Counted from the first letter of the stretch, positions 12,340 to 24,360 are shown. The stretch is DNA of 64,000 nucleotides from Gaeumannomyces sp. JS-464 (GCA_002197995.1 NGZR01000001.1:15023501-15087500); one strand, 5' to 3'. Numbers and translations: made by a program. The notes: a model not told the origin generated them from the sequence alone.

Positions 12340-13565
12340 ATGTTAGCAGACAAGGCCGCCGTCGCGGGGCTGGCTCCGCGCCGGTATGTCGGCTTGTTAG
12401 TCGTGTCCGCAGCCGTCCTCTTCGTCCTCCTCAGCTACCTCACACTGTACGCGCCAGACATCGCTCGGACGAGAGAGCCCAAGTCAATGGGCTGGCGGAA
12501 GCAGCCGCTGAGCGGGCAGGCCATCATAACGGGCGAGCAGAGAGGGGTTGGCATGGAGCAGCTCATCCGCGCGGCCGCCTCAAACCGCACGCTGGGCTTC
12601 AACTCGATCCAGTTCCTGAACCTCCCACACCGCCACGACCGCTTCGACTCGGCCTTCCTCCAGGCCTACATCACGGACCTGGAAATAAGCCGCTTCCCCG
12701 CCGTCATCGCCGAGGATCTGCGCGACCAGGGCCTGCCGCCGACGGAGCAGCCCAAACGCCTCAACATGAAGGAGAAGGCCTGCTACCGCGCGCACGCCAA
12801 CGTCTGGCAGCACATGGTCGAGAAGCGCATCCCGGCCCTGCTGGTGCTCGAGTCCGACGCCGCCTGGGACATTGAGCTCCCGGAGATCATGGCGACGCTC
12901 AACGGGCCCTTCCGCGGCCTGCTCGCCAAGGAGAACCCCAGCATGGGCGACGAGGCGACCCCGGACCCGTCGGACCCTGGATGGCGCGCAGCGGCGCCTG
13001 GGACGTGCTGCAGCTGGGCGGCTGCTTCGAGACATGGGCCGAGGGCTCGCCCTACCGCATCTACGACGACCCGCACGCCCCCGCCGCCAACGGGACCTAC
13101 GACGAGCTACCGGCCCAGGCGCCCGGCCAGCGTGCCGTCTTCCGCGCCCACGACATGGCCTGCACGACGGCGTACGCCGTCACGCTGCGCGGCGCCGCCA
13201 AGATGCTGCTGCGCATGGCCTGGAACCTCGAGGAGCCCGTCGACCTGGCCATGAGCCTCATGTCCATCGCCGGCGAGCTGGTAGTCTACAGCGTCCGCCA
13301 GCGCATCTTTGCCCAGTGGGCGTACGTGCCCGGCATCGGCATGGGCGCGCGCGGCGCCAACAGCGACATCAACAACCAGCCCGACGACGACGGCATGGGC
13401 GGCTGGGAGCTGGCCAAGCAGACGCACAACGTCTGGGGCTACAAGTCGGGCCTCTACCAGGACACAAACTTCAAGCAGATGGCCATACACGCTGCCTGGG
13501 ACAGGATCATCAAGCAGAAAGGGCCCGTGAAGAGAGACGAGGGCTCATCGCCGTCACCGCCATGA
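12340..13565 (+). CDS. Glycosyltransferase family 25-like, type II membrane protein
   Basis: Likely Golgi or secretory-pathway glycosyltransferase. The N-terminus has one hydrophobic anchor at about residues 17-38 (YVGLLVVSAAVLFVLLSYL), followed by a lumenal domain. GT25-like blocks are visible: IQFLNLPHRHDRFDSAF, KACYRAHANVW, LLVLESDAAWD (acidic motif, with Ser where many relatives have a second acid) and WDVLQLGGCFE. No introns. The frame breaks once at the CCC run 12975-12977; one more C joins SDP to WMARSGAWDVL and gives 408 residues. Until then the protein reads as 12340-13030 plus 12981-13565. Sugar donor and acceptor are unknown. Confidence 0.78.
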
Positions 13566-14792
13566 GGCCGGTTATGGCCAGTGCCTGGCGTTTCCTCCTC
13601 ATTTCCATATATCCATGTTACGATTTTTTTCTGTTTTTATAGAACGGATACCTCTCTGTACCCAGCCGCTTTGAACTTCTGGCTGGTCAGACCTGCGCAT
13701 TTCCTTTGTCTTACAACATTCATCAGGACCTTGGCAACGAACACGGCCCAGGCGACTAGTGGAACATTGCCATGGAGCCGATTTGTATTTAGTACAGTCC
13801 GGATCCGCCTTTTGCTTTTTCGACACTCTAATTCCATTCTCTTTTCAATTCTCGCCTGCCTGCCCAGGCACTACCTAGTAACATCAGCACCACCAGTCCC
13901 GAGAGAACAAGAAGCGGCACGGGCTGCTCCAGACTGGGATAGACCAGGCTTTCCTATACAGGTTCCTCCCCGAATCCGGCTCATCCTCCTTTATTCCTAT
14001 AACCTCCGCCGACTGCCCGGCAAATCCTTGCCTCGTTCCCTGCATATCGGCTGTCCTTTCCTTGCCCGTTTATCCCGTTTCCTATCGGCCCCGAGTATGT
14101 TCCCCCATGACAGGGACCTGCCACTTATCCTCGAGCCCGCCAGGGGCGCTCCCAAGGCCAGCAGGTGATTTTACCAATGCCGCTGTTGTCCACGCTGCTG
14201 GTACCTCGTGCCCTCTACTTTGCAACACCATCGGTAGCATCTGCGAAGTCGGATGACAATCGCCGCCATCCGGGACCAAGACCCAGCGCGACGGCTCTCT
14301 TCCCGCACCCAGACTCCCGAGAGGTGGCCAAGTCTCACGGGCTGCCCCGCGACAGCGACGCGGAGTTTCCGCGGGACGCAGCCCCGCTAAATGCGTGCCA
14401 GGCTGGACATCGAGGAGAATACTGTCCCCGCCGAGGCTCGCTACGCCAAGACACCAATGTCATTTACTGTCCCGAAAGCCTCAGAGCCTGCGGCCGCGAC
14501 ATTCTTGTGAAGGCCATGACACCAAAAGGTAGAAGGACGACCCCCATGCTCCATCATACGCACTTAGCAGACCGGGTAATTTCTGATAGAATCTATTGAG
14601 GGTAAGGACCGTTTTCTAAGCGAAAGACTCGATTTTCATACACGCACAAGCACGCCACCAACTTTTCCCAAACGCTGTCTATGTGTAGGCTCCACTGACA
14701 AGAGCAACCCGAGAACAAAACAAAACAGGAAGAAAAATAAAAGAAAGCACTAGGCCGAGTGGCCGTCCCCGTGCGCTGCTTTCGCAGCTGCC
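13566..14792. other. Intergenic, 3' regions of convergent genes
   Basis: 1.2 kb between the ends of the glycosyltransferase (+) and the small secreted protein (-). It includes T-rich stretches just after 13620 that suit a 3' UTR. Nothing coding recognised. Confidence 0.5.
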
Positions 14793-15167
14793 TTAGGCGG
14801 AAGGCTTGTTCTTCCTGTTCTTGGCCATGATCTGGGGCAGCTTGGCGACGCCGTTGCAAGCCGTCTGCGGGACCTTCATCGTGTTGCAGCGCTCGAGGCG
14901 GCTCCAGTTCTCGGCGGTTCGGAACCAGAGGCTGCTGCACAGGAGCTGGTCGCTGCTGATGCCCCTGCTGCCGCTCGTGAAGCAACAGTTGAGCTCGTTC
15001 TTCTCGCCCGGCACGCAGCACTGGTTGGCGCTGGTCTTGGTCAGGCTCGGGGAGGCGCCGGCCCAGACGGGGCAGGCCACGTTGTCCCTCTTGTCCCCCG
15101 GCGTGGCGGAGACGAGGCCGGCGGCGGCGGCAGCGATGACGGCGGCGAAGAATGTTGAGGTGTACAT
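14793..15167 (-). CDS. Small cysteine-rich secreted protein (effector-like)
   Basis: A 124-residue protein with a clear signal peptide (MYTSTFFAAVIAAAAAGLVS, cleavage probably near ATPG) and a dibasic KR at about residue 26 that could be a Kex2 site. The mature part has eight cysteines, including two CC pairs (NQCCVPG, LNCCFTS), enough for four disulfides, and ends in a basic tail (KNRKNKPSA). The CC spacing resembles hydrophobin-like or effector-like small proteins, but the pattern does not match the hydrophobin C-CC-C-C-CC-C layout closely enough to call it one. No introns. Function unknown; secretion is the firm part. Confidence 0.75.
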   Translation of the reverse strand: MYTSTFFAAVIAAAAAGLVSATPGDKRDNVACPVWAGASPSLTKTSANQCCVPGEKNELNCCFTSGSRGISSDQLLCSSLWFRTAENWSRLERCNTMKVPQTACNGVAKLPQIMAKNRKNKPSA

Positions 15168-15705
15168 CTTGACGGTGGTTTTTTACTTGCTTCCTTTGGT
15201 GCCGTTGTCGTTTTTTGTTGTTGCTTTTGGAGGTTTCAAAAGAACGGGGAACCTGGGGTTGACAGTAGAGAATAGAAATGCTTTTGGTAGCGAAAGAGAG
15301 TGTGTGACGAGGCGTGAAAACCGTGTGTGGGTGAAAAAAGGGAGAAAAAGACAGTCTTGATCAGACCAGAGGCACGGTTATATACAGCTGTGGTCGAATG
15401 AAGCTCTCAGGAGTCGGCGAGTCGGGAGTCTGGGTCACATGGGTTTCCCTTAGAAGGTTACTTACGTGCCAAAACCAACAACACTAGGCTGCTCAGTTTG
15501 TCAATGGCTGCTCTGTGCCGCCGGGCACTCCCAGCGTATTACCACACCATTCGCCCGAAGGCTGTGTTTCGGCTCGGCCAAACATGTCCCTCAATGTAAC
15601 AGATTCGTTATGGTTAAGTTTCAACGAGAAAATATCAACTTGCCCACGTACCTACCTACCAATTTTCCCTTCTCCAATCGATCCGATTTCCTTCCCGTAT
15701 CTAGC
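15168..15705. other. Intergenic
   Basis: 538 bp upstream of the secreted-protein gene and downstream of the AAA ATPase gene, both on the minus strand. Apart from the TATA-like element at 15378-15384 nothing is recognised. Confidence 0.5.
15378..15384 (-). promoter_or_regulatory. TATA-like box
   Basis: TATATAA read on the minus strand, about 210 bp before the start codon of the small secreted protein at 15167. It is the best core-promoter candidate in this spacer. Confidence 0.4.
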
Positions 15706-18700
15706 CTACCACATCTGAGCATCGGCACTAGCGTTCCTAGCGCCACGAGGAGTCGGGCTGGGGTTGCCTGGCTGCGAAGCCGGCCCTATTGCCCCGAGAG
15801 GCATCCCCCCTCCAAATCCGGCTGCCCCTGCCTGCATTTCCATTGCCCCCGCAGGGAATCTTGGTGATCCCGACACCATTCTTGGCATGCCAGCTGCGCC
15901 AGCTCCAGTTACTCCCGGCGACTCCCCGGGACAAGTAGCCGCTGCCTATCATCGAGGCCCCCGGCGGCGCTCGCGATGATAGTTGGTGCTGGTGGTACGG
16001 TCGCTGTTGCTGCTGCTGATGTTGATGACTTTGCTGGAACATCCCGGAAGCAGGAGTGGCAGGAACAGCGGTGACCTGTTCTGGTGACATGGCTGCTGGC
16101 ATTCCAAAGCCTTGTGGCTGCTGTTGCGTCGCCACCATACCGCCGGCCTGCTGCTCTACGCCGAACGGACCTGTGTATGGGCTTGTGCTCGGTTGTGAAC
16201 CGCCGAAGCCCGTGCTGATGTGCGGCTGCTGCGGCGCGAACGAGCTGACATTGCTCCCATAGTACGTCTGGGGCTGATTTGGCGTCGAGGAGCGTCCCCC
16301 TTGGATGCCGGAAAGCTGCGCAGCTCCTCCTCCATGGTGAGGTTGCGACGCTGGCCATTGCATCCAGCGGGGCGCGCTCTGTGGTGCCGGCTGGGCCGCG
16401 CTCTGCCCAGCTTGGTTCCCAAGACCAGCGCTCTGGGACCTGACTCTGGCCCTGATGCCGAGCTCCCCAGCGCGGGTGTCTGGGTCAGCGCCGTAGATCT
16501 TGTTGTAGTAGTCCATGAACTCGAAATACGCCCCCGCAACCTTGTTAAAATGCTTGATCTCGAGCTTCACGTCCCCTACGTCCGCATCCAAGGTCTCGTC
16601 GCCTGAGGTGTTGGCTTCGTCGCCACCGCGCGCCTCGTACTCGGCCAGTGCAATGGCGGTTTGGCATGCGTTGCGAATTTGGCGGCCGTTCCAGCGCGCT
16701 GCAGGGTGTGAAAACCAGTATTCGGTGACGAAGCTTTTCACTGCGTCCTGGTTGACCAGCAGCGTTCTGTTCTGCTTCAGGAACCGATTTCGCGCCCTGT
16801 TGAGATTCAAGTCGAGCACCTGCATTGTGGATTGCAGCGTGAGGGGCGGGTAAAAGAGGCTCATGTGAACACGGGAGATGACGGCCTCATCGAAATCACC
16901 AACACGGTTGCTAGTGATAAAGAGGACGCCGGCGTAATACTCGAGGGTACGTAGGAAGACTACAAGTCGAGTTAGCGAGGATGCATTAAGATGGCATTAA
17001 TAAATGTATTGGTGCGTTCCATACCTGCAACGAGGCCATTTCTGACGTAATCGTTGGGTGTGCGGGCGGCGAGGAACACTTCAGCTTCATCCAGAAGCAG
17101 AATGCAACCCCACTTGTTGGCCAGTTTGAAGTTTCGGACAAGGGCTTCTTCAACCTCCTTAGCAGATGTCCGAGATCGGCTGCAGCTCAAATGTTAGATT
17201 GTGATTTCGAAGGCCCTCAACTATCTCTTGCCACACCGCGGGCCCTTACCGCATGTGATGTGAAACAGTGGCTTCCCGAAGTACTCCGCGATAGCCTCTA
17301 TTAGATGAAATGAACGTTATTCACGCACTGAAACGCTATAGCTGACTGGGCGATCCATATTGCAAAAGGAGGTATCACACCTGCAGTGGTTGTTTTGCCA
17401 ACCCCTGGGGCCCCATGGAGTAGCAATACGAGACCCTTCCTTTCCTAAATGTCAGCCCGCTGCTTGATGGTTGATTAGGTGGGCGTACACGCAAGACCCG
17501 GCTGCTTTAATCAGAAGACTTACCTTTACCGCGTATGATATCCGTCTGTTCGTGCTTGCGGCCTGCCCTCTTGCCACGGAAGTGCTGCGAAATCAGTGAC
17601 TTGACGAGCTCCTCGTGCCCCGGTGGCAGCACCAGCTGATCGAATGACTTGCCAAGCGGGATTGGGCAATCGGTATCGACTGTGACCGCCATCTGCTGCT
17701 CCTGTGCATATGCATCGGACAGCTGCCACACCGAAAGAATGGCTTGATGGAGGCAAGGTCTGTGAGTACCCGTTCCCCTTGACAACCAGGATGTATGGAT
17801 CAAAGCTTCCCCATTTCCGACCGTCGAGGAGAAACCCAAATACTCTTCCCGACATTACAAGCAGTTCGTCTTCGCTCACTGCTTCCTTCTTTTGCGTTAC
17901 CTCCCGGCATAGCCGTTGGTTGACGGTGAGCAGGAGCGACTCTGGGGCCGATCGGGAGATCAAGGTAGATAGAAACCGTTGATTACGCCTAATCTCGTCG
18001 TGGATACCGCAGGATTGATCTTCAAATCTGCAACAAAACTGAATGCAATTGGGGATTGGTGTCTCGTCGCTTTCGCTCCTGGGTAAAGAGTCCTCGACGT
18101 CAGGTCGCCAATTCAAATGAGGTCCTTCGCTGGAAAGCGCTGTGTCGTTATCTATAACCACCTGACAGTCTATCTCGTGCTGTTCGTCTTCAGTGAGACC
18201 TGTGAAGTGCATATGCTTTATATTCAGCAAGTCCAGAAAGAGCCTGCCCATCTTCAGCAACTTCTCGCCGAAGCCCAGGCGTCTTGGCGAAGCGAAGTGG
18301 GTAGTAGTCCAGAGTTGTAACGTCCACCTCGCCTCCGAAGGGGCTGAGTACGAACTCCGATGTCACCGGACCGATAAAAGTGCCGTCGGTGCCGATGTGA
18401 ACCAGGGAGATGCGATGAGACAATACCCCAGTATTCCCATCCGTGGGTTGCTTGTGGTGAGGGCCGGTAGTCTCAATGGCATATACACGCCATGCTTGTT
18501 TCTCGCTTTTACTGATCACAAGTTCTCCCGGGCTGAAGAGCTGCCACAGGTCGCTGAATAAGACCAGCCTGGGTGTCGCAGAAACGCCGTGCAAGTGCGC
18601 CGCTCTGTTGCTGATGACGGTTTTGATGAACTCGTAGATAGACTTCAGCTCTTCCACTTCCTGCATTGCTCTGCCCACGGAGTCCGCCGGCGTGCGTGCT

Positions 18701-19838
18701 GACGCACCATTGGGATTTTCGCTCGCAGTTTCGGAGCCAGCAGCGTGGATGGCCCCGCCGGTGGTCAGCGGGCAAGACCTGATCTTTTTGCTTCGCTCCT
18801 CGATCCATTGGGGTATCCTATCCTGGTTACTCAGGAGCCCGATGAACGGACGATGGTAGAGGCACCGAGCAAGAGTGATGCCCGCATGCAGAAGCGAGTT
18901 GAAAACCGGTGAATTGACGCGTATCATTGCTGGAAGTTGGGACTGTGAGGGTGGACGCGGCGAGGGTTCTCCCATAGTTATAGAATCGTCCCAGATCAAG
19001 TCGGTAGCTCTTTTTTCGTCAAGCTGAACAATTTCGTCTCCAATTTTGGCTGACTGTTTCGGGATTGGATTCCCAACAAGTGCGTCTATCACGAAGGCTT
19101 GGCGGAAGTATGTCGAACGTCGAAAGCCAGCCCACTCTACCCAGTTATGACCCAGCTTAACCACAGGCATATCCGGCGGCTCACTCGCTTCAGCTTCAGA
19201 GCTGGACTCAGAGACGGTCGAAGTGGCGGCGTCTTGTAGAGATTCATCCTCAGTAGTATCTGGCCCACTTGTGCCCTCGACACATCGCGGCTCGCTCTTG
19301 TCTGGTGTGGTGGAGTGCTTCGAGGCGTTTGGAGTGGGGTCGGCTTTTGTGTCTCCGTCTTTCACAATATTTGGCGGAATTGCGATTTCCAAATCTGGCG
19401 GCCCACTCTCATCCGTTGCGGCGGCCCACTTGGAGGCAGTTGAAATGGCGGGGACTGGTGTAGATCGATCCTCCGGCTCACTTGTGACCCCGACCGCTCG
19501 CGATTCACTCATATCAGGTGTGGGAGAGTACTTGGAGGCGGTTGGATAGGTCTTGGCCTCCGCCTGGCCATCTTTTCCAACATCCGACCAGCTTGTGGCT
19601 TCGACACCTCGCAGCTCGCTCCTGCCCGTTGGGGTGGCAGATCTAGAGGAGGCTGAGGGGTCGGGATTTGCATATCTTCAGTAGCAATATCCGATTGACT
19701 CATGACCTCGACACCCCGCGCATCTTCTGTCGGCACTTGTGCATCTTCAGAGGCGGATCTCCAGTGCTTCAGGCGGTCCCTGAATTTTTGTGGGCGTTTC
19801 TTTGGGATTTTCTCCGATGAGCCTGCCGTCGTTGCCAT
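15706..19838 (-). CDS. Large AAA+ ATPase with DUF7025-type N-domain
   Basis: Fungal AAA ATPase of the family with a DUF7025-like region before one AAA module. From 19838: a basic start (IPKKRPQKFRDRLKHW), then three degenerate copies of a Ser/Pro/Glu-rich unit (ASKYSPTPD, ASKWAAATD, ASKHSTTPD), the DUF7025-like region (19100-17750), Walker A LLLHGAPGVGKTTTA after an intron (about 17405), Walker B CILLLDEAEVFLA (about 17100), sensor LFITSNRVGDFDEAV and the arginine-finger SRVHMSL. The C-terminal lid (to about 16450) leads to a Gln/Pro-rich tail. Frame breaks: GGGG at 19631-19634 (one more base aligns the first repeat), near 18262, and near 15925; after the last, the frame ending at 15706 reads more naturally than the one ending at 15737. 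Substrate unknown. Confidence 0.8.
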
Positions 19839-20385
19839 GTTGTAACATGGGGGTGGCAGGGCAGGGTACGATCAAGTCGGCTGCCACTGGACAGCTTCGC
19901 CGACTGGAATTCTCCAGGATTCGGGGAATTGCGACCGTGCAGTTCGCGAGCAAAGGACAGTCGAGGAGAGTGGTCTTGGCCCAGGTGCTTAACGAAAAGT
20001 GGTATGTAACGGAAAGGGTTTTGGAGAGACGGAAAGCGACAGGCCCTGCTGGGTCTCTAGAGCACTCCTCAACTAATTACCCCGCTCCTTGCAAGACGTT
20101 ACCCCCGCTCCTCGCAAGACGCCACGAATGCAAAATACCAGACTAATCGGGCCTCTAATTGGTGAGCCGTTTTAGCCTCAATTTCAACCTCGACCAGGAC
20201 GTGAGCCCATTTATCGCCTTACCTCGAAGTTGGGCGTTTATTCCATGCAGGCGATCGGCCCCCAACTACACGTAATCCCCCTCAGCCACCCTCCGTCTGA
20301 AGCACACATGCCTCTCCCGAATCTCAACTTCAACACTTTCACCGCTGGACACGTCTGAAAAGACTGGTCCCATCAAGCACACACA
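19839..20385. other. Intergenic, divergent promoter
   Basis: 547 bp between the start codons of the AAA ATPase gene (-) and the STAND-like gene (+). There is a short direct repeat around 20083-20120 (CCCCGCTCC..TGCAAGAC and a near copy). No gene recognised. Confidence 0.5.
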
Positions 20386-22557
20386 ATGTCGCAAGCGCGG
20401 TTGCCGCCAGTCGAGGATCTCCCTCTGGTGAGCCTTCAGCCAGCAGCGGTGGATTTCATGGATAACAGGCTGCCGCCTCACGACCCCGCATTCCTATCGA
20501 TGAATCAGCAGACACGCTACGGTGTGGCTGCCGGGCAATTCATCCCACATGGCCCGACCATCGCCCAAATCCGATCGTCATCGCCGCTTCCACCACCGTG
20601 CCCCCGCCCTGTGGTTCCAGCCACAGACAAGCTGACATTCTGGAATCAAATATTCCCCAAGGCCATGGACTATCTCAAGATCCAGCATCCGATTGAGCCT
20701 AAAGGCCGGGCCGAGTCCGGGTTCAGCATCCGTTTGCTCGAATCGTGGGATGATGTCAGTGGCAAGGTGCAAGAGGCACAGCACAGGTTCCAAAACACCG
20801 CCAGGTTTTCCGGTGTGATAAAGAAGGCCGTGAGAAAATAGCAGACAATGCGCATTACGCAGGGGTGTTGGAATTCGTCCCAGAATTTGAATACTCGTCC
20901 CCCGTCCTGGCACTGGTAAAAGTGCTGCTAAACGTGAGCGTTCCTTGGCGACGGAAGGATTCTCGGGCCTGGATAGAAAAGGGGCGTGATAGGCTAAGTC
21001 ATAGAGCGAACCGCCTGCTAAATGGTGCTACAGGCAGCAAAGACAGCAAGCAAGTTGCGGCAAGAGCTCGCTAGCAGCCTGGGAGGACTTGAGAGAACTT
21101 TGGAGACATCGAAACATACATCAACATATTCCAAGACGATGAAAACATCTTGAAGGCCTCCGTCGGTCTAGCCGCGGCGACCTTCCACGGCGTGGAAAAT
21201 CTTATTGGCTACTACATCAAGAGTCAACGTGAGTTCGGTTGCTTTCCCACCGCTTGGATGACAATGGGCGAGATCTCTGACACCGCCCGAAGCTTCTCGC
21301 GCATTCTCCGCTGTCGTCTCTGGAGAAGACTACCAAAAAGCTATCGTAGTCAGCCTTGAACAGGTCAAGACCAGCAGCCAGCAGCTCATCCACCAAGCTC
21401 GCAACTCCAATATGAACACTAACAAAGAGACGCGTGATGCGGTATATCAAGGCAAGTTGTTTGTGTCACCGACGATTGCTGTTACTAACGCGTTTTTATG
21501 CAGGGTTTGCAAATCAGAGCGATATGGCGGAAATTTACCAGACAGAGCTCATACGGGTTCAACGGCAGGCTGCGGCTGATACTCAAAATTGTATTTTGAT
21601 GCTCTTCAACCAGTTCCGGGCCAACGTCGCTCATGTAGTCTCGGGGCACCGCATGGAGATGCGTGCAATCGCCCAAGCCCTCGCCAGTGGCGCTGTCGCA
21701 GTCCTGCCTCCCCAATCCTGGCAGTTGGGAAGAGACGAGGTCATGTACCTCCTCCAGGTCCCCGACAGCGTCGAGAAAGGCGACATGGAGCATATCCTAC
21801 GCATCCAAACCCAGCTGTCCAGGACGGACTGCCAGCGTGCTGGCCAGCTGGTGACGCAGCCTCTCTTCCAGATGTGGATGACCCACCCGTCGTCCGCCGA
21901 ACTGCTGGTCCACGGAGATCTCCAGGGCCAGCAATACGTATCGGGAGTCACGCTCTTCTGCACCGCGTTTGCCCAAGGTATTGGGGCGCTTCCCAATGCC
22001 GCGGACTCCTCGATCATCTCCTTTTTTTGCGGCCGTTACTTGTTCCCGACGATCCCCCCATGGGCGGTCTCGGCATGCTGCGATGCCTCATCGCCCAAGT
22101 GTTCGGCATTCTGGTGCAGCGACGTGGCCCGGGATCTTCCATCGACATGGCCCACACCTTCAACCGTGACCAAATCATGGCTGGGGACATCGCCCAGCTG
22201 GGCCAGCTTTTTTTGCACCTCGTTAGCCTCCTCGGCGGCAGCGGGGTCAGCGGAGAGCCCTCTGCGACGCTGTTTTGCGTCATCGACGGGATCAAGTACT
22301 ACGAGAGGGACCAGTTCTGGGCCGAGACGGAGAAGGTCTTGGGGCTTCTTCTTTACATGGCGCGGACGAACCCCTGGCAACAGCTCGGAGGCTGCATCTT
22401 CAAGCTGCTGGTTACGAGCCCTTCGCCTACGCGGGCTGTCAGGTCCATGTTTCCGCAGGAACATGTCCTGACCATGTCGCATAACACTATCCCGGCCACA
22501 GGGCAGAACTTTAGCAGCCAGGCGTTTGCGAGACGGTTTGGGGAGATTAGGGAATGA
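20386..22557 (+). CDS. STAND-like protein with fungal NLR N-domain and divergent ATPase region
   Basis: The N-terminal half follows the plan of fungal NLR helical N-domains: FSIRLLESWDDVSGKVQEA, KKAVRKIADN, a EFVPEFEYSS motif, and then IETYINIFQDDENILKASVG before FHGVENLIGYYIKS. The C-terminal half has ELLVHGDLQGQQYVSGVTLF where a P-loop would be (no GKT/S), ISFFCGRYLF, PPMGGLGMLRCLIAQ and LFCVIDGIKYYER in the Walker B place. So it resembles a STAND ATPase that has lost the canonical phosphate-binding lysine, or belongs to a separate unnamed family. Several introns between 20840 and 21500. One break at CCC 22045-22047: one extra C gives LFPDDPPMGG. It is divergent from the AAA gene. Role in recognition or cell death is inferred from the N-domain only. 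Confidence 0.6.
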
Positions 22558-22665
22558 TACCGGAAGGAGGTCGGTCCGATGGGATCGTACGCGTCATTTT
22601 CCTCGTCTACCTAGCTTTGCGTCAAGATCAACTACTCCAGTCATTCTTTCACGAGCCCCCTCGGC

Positions 22666-23957
22666 CTAGCCCTGCTTCTTCTTGACCTTCCTCTGCCACG
22701 AGTAGTGCTCCGTCACGCTGTTGGCAAACACGCGCAGCGCCGCCACGTCATTGGCGTCGGGCCCCTGCTCGATGACGGCGGCCTGGACGGCGAGGGCGCC
22801 GTACTTGCGCGCCTTCTTCTCGAACCCGAGGTACGCGTAGTTGTACGCCACCAGCTCGTACGCCTCGGCCATGCGCGCGTGCAGGTTGTCCCGCTCCAGC
22901 AGCGTCACGTAGTGCTCCAGCATCCCCGTCGTCACGCGCTTGCTGTCCATGTCCTTGACCTCCTTCTCGATCGCGGCGATCTCGGCGTGCCGCACGTCGC
23001 GCGCCCGCACCGCGTCCAGGTCGCCGCCCGACGCGCAGTGGTCGCAGGCGCAGGGCGCGCCCAGACCAGGGCGCGGCCTCGGCGCGCTCGGCGCGCGCGA
23101 GGGTCGGGTTCAGGAAACGAGATGGCGAGCGACTCGTCGGCGGCCGTCTTGCGCGCCACGGTCAGGTGCAGCGCGTGGTTGGTGTCGATGTGCCACGCGA
23201 CGTTGGCGCGGCACTCGTGGGGCGCCGCCAGCACCTCCGGGTACAGCGCGTAGTGCCGCCCGTGGTCCGGGCCGTCCCAGTGCGTCGACCCCGTGCCCGT
23301 CTCCATCGGGTGCAGGAGGAGCGCGTCGCGGAGGCTATGCCGCGCGCTCGCGTGTCGGGACTTGGCCATGCCGTCCCTGGCGAGCTTGCGGGTTTTGTCG
23401 GGGAGGAGGGCGAGTGCGGCGTCTAGGAGGCGGTCCTGCGCCGCCCGGTCCGACTCGTTGAGGAAGGTCTTGTGCGCCATGATGACGGGGAGGAGCTCCA
23501 TGAGCTTGGTGCCGCGCTTTAGGGGCTCCGCAGCCACGAGCTCGAAGGATGGCCCGGCACCATTGTCACTCTTGGACGATGACGCCACTTGTCGCTCCTC
23601 AAATGGCGCGCCAGGTGTCCCTGGACCTGGGGTACTTTGGATCTTGTTCATGAACACTTCTAGTCTCCTGATCTTCTGGAAGTTGCTGTGGCTCGTGATC
23701 ACCGCCATCCCCCTGCCGTTCCCGATCTCGCGGCTCGAGTAGAGACACCATTTGCCCTCGCAGATGTTGGGCGTGTACCATCCCTTGGGATGAAACATTG
23801 CCGTCTCGGTCAGGTTCTCCATGTACTTGGGCATCATGGGTACCTGGACCCCTTCCTGAGCGATGCCCGCGTCGCCATGACTTGACGCCCCTGCCACGGC
23901 CGACAGCTGGGCCGTGACAGCGAGGAGGAAGACGTGTAGGAAAGATGCGCGCGCCAT
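22666..23957 (-). CDS. SET-domain protein with N-terminal signal peptide
   Basis: The start at 23957 gives a clear signal peptide (ARASFLHVFLLAVTAQLSAV, cleavage near AGASS), then a family-typical lead (NICEGKWCLYSSREIGNGRG). The SET core includes VAAEPLKRGTKLMELLPVIM, a degenerate H-C-NV stretch (HECRANVAWHID, in the place of NHSC.PN) and a post-SET-like CACDHC near 23030. The helical tail ends at 22666 (YSWQRKVKKKQG). The frame breaks in 23130-23030, where three frames carry LARAERAE, the CACDHC motif and the tail in turn. SET enzymes normally methylate lysines in the nucleus; a signal peptide points to the secretory route, as seen in a known group of secreted fungal SET proteins. Activity unproven: the NHSC asparagine is missing. 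Confidence 0.72.
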
Positions 23958-24322
23958 CGTTGCAGGCCGTTTCCAATTGTGATACACCCCGTCGAAGCGT
24001 TGACAGCAGTGAAGGCGATCGTGGTCCTTGACGAAGGAAATAAGCGGCCGCCAAGTATTGTCCGGCGTTCGAAACAATGAGAGGCACTCAATACTACAGA
24101 TATGGTAGCGAAGCCTTTGCAGATGTATCAGGCGAGCCCCCCCCCCCCCCCCCCCCCCACGCATTTAGAACATCTACAGAATCACGCAACGTGTCCAATC
24201 ATGCGGATATTGGTGTTTGCCGCAGCCCATTGTTCCGACGGCGGTGATATCGGGATCTGCCTAAACGCGCTCGGCACCTCAGCTTCCATCTGCCGTCGCA
24301 CCTTAGCCACCCCAATTTATGG
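23958..24322. other. Intergenic with long C homopolymer
   Basis: 365 bp between the SET gene start and the left transposon target site. Apart from the C tract at 24137-24158, nothing is recognised. Confidence 0.5.
24137..24158. repeat. C22 homopolymer
   Basis: Twenty-two consecutive C, about 180 bp upstream of the SET gene start and 165 bp from the Tc1/mariner element. Its length may be uncertain in the assembly. Confidence 0.9.
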
Positions 24323-24324
24323 TA

Positions 24325-24360
24325 CAGCTAATGTCAAAAAGTCTCCGTCCACCCCACCTT
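24325..24360 (+). repeat. Left terminal inverted repeat
   Basis: 36 bp, exact reverse complement of 25681-25716. It is directly preceded by the TA target site. Confidence 0.93.
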
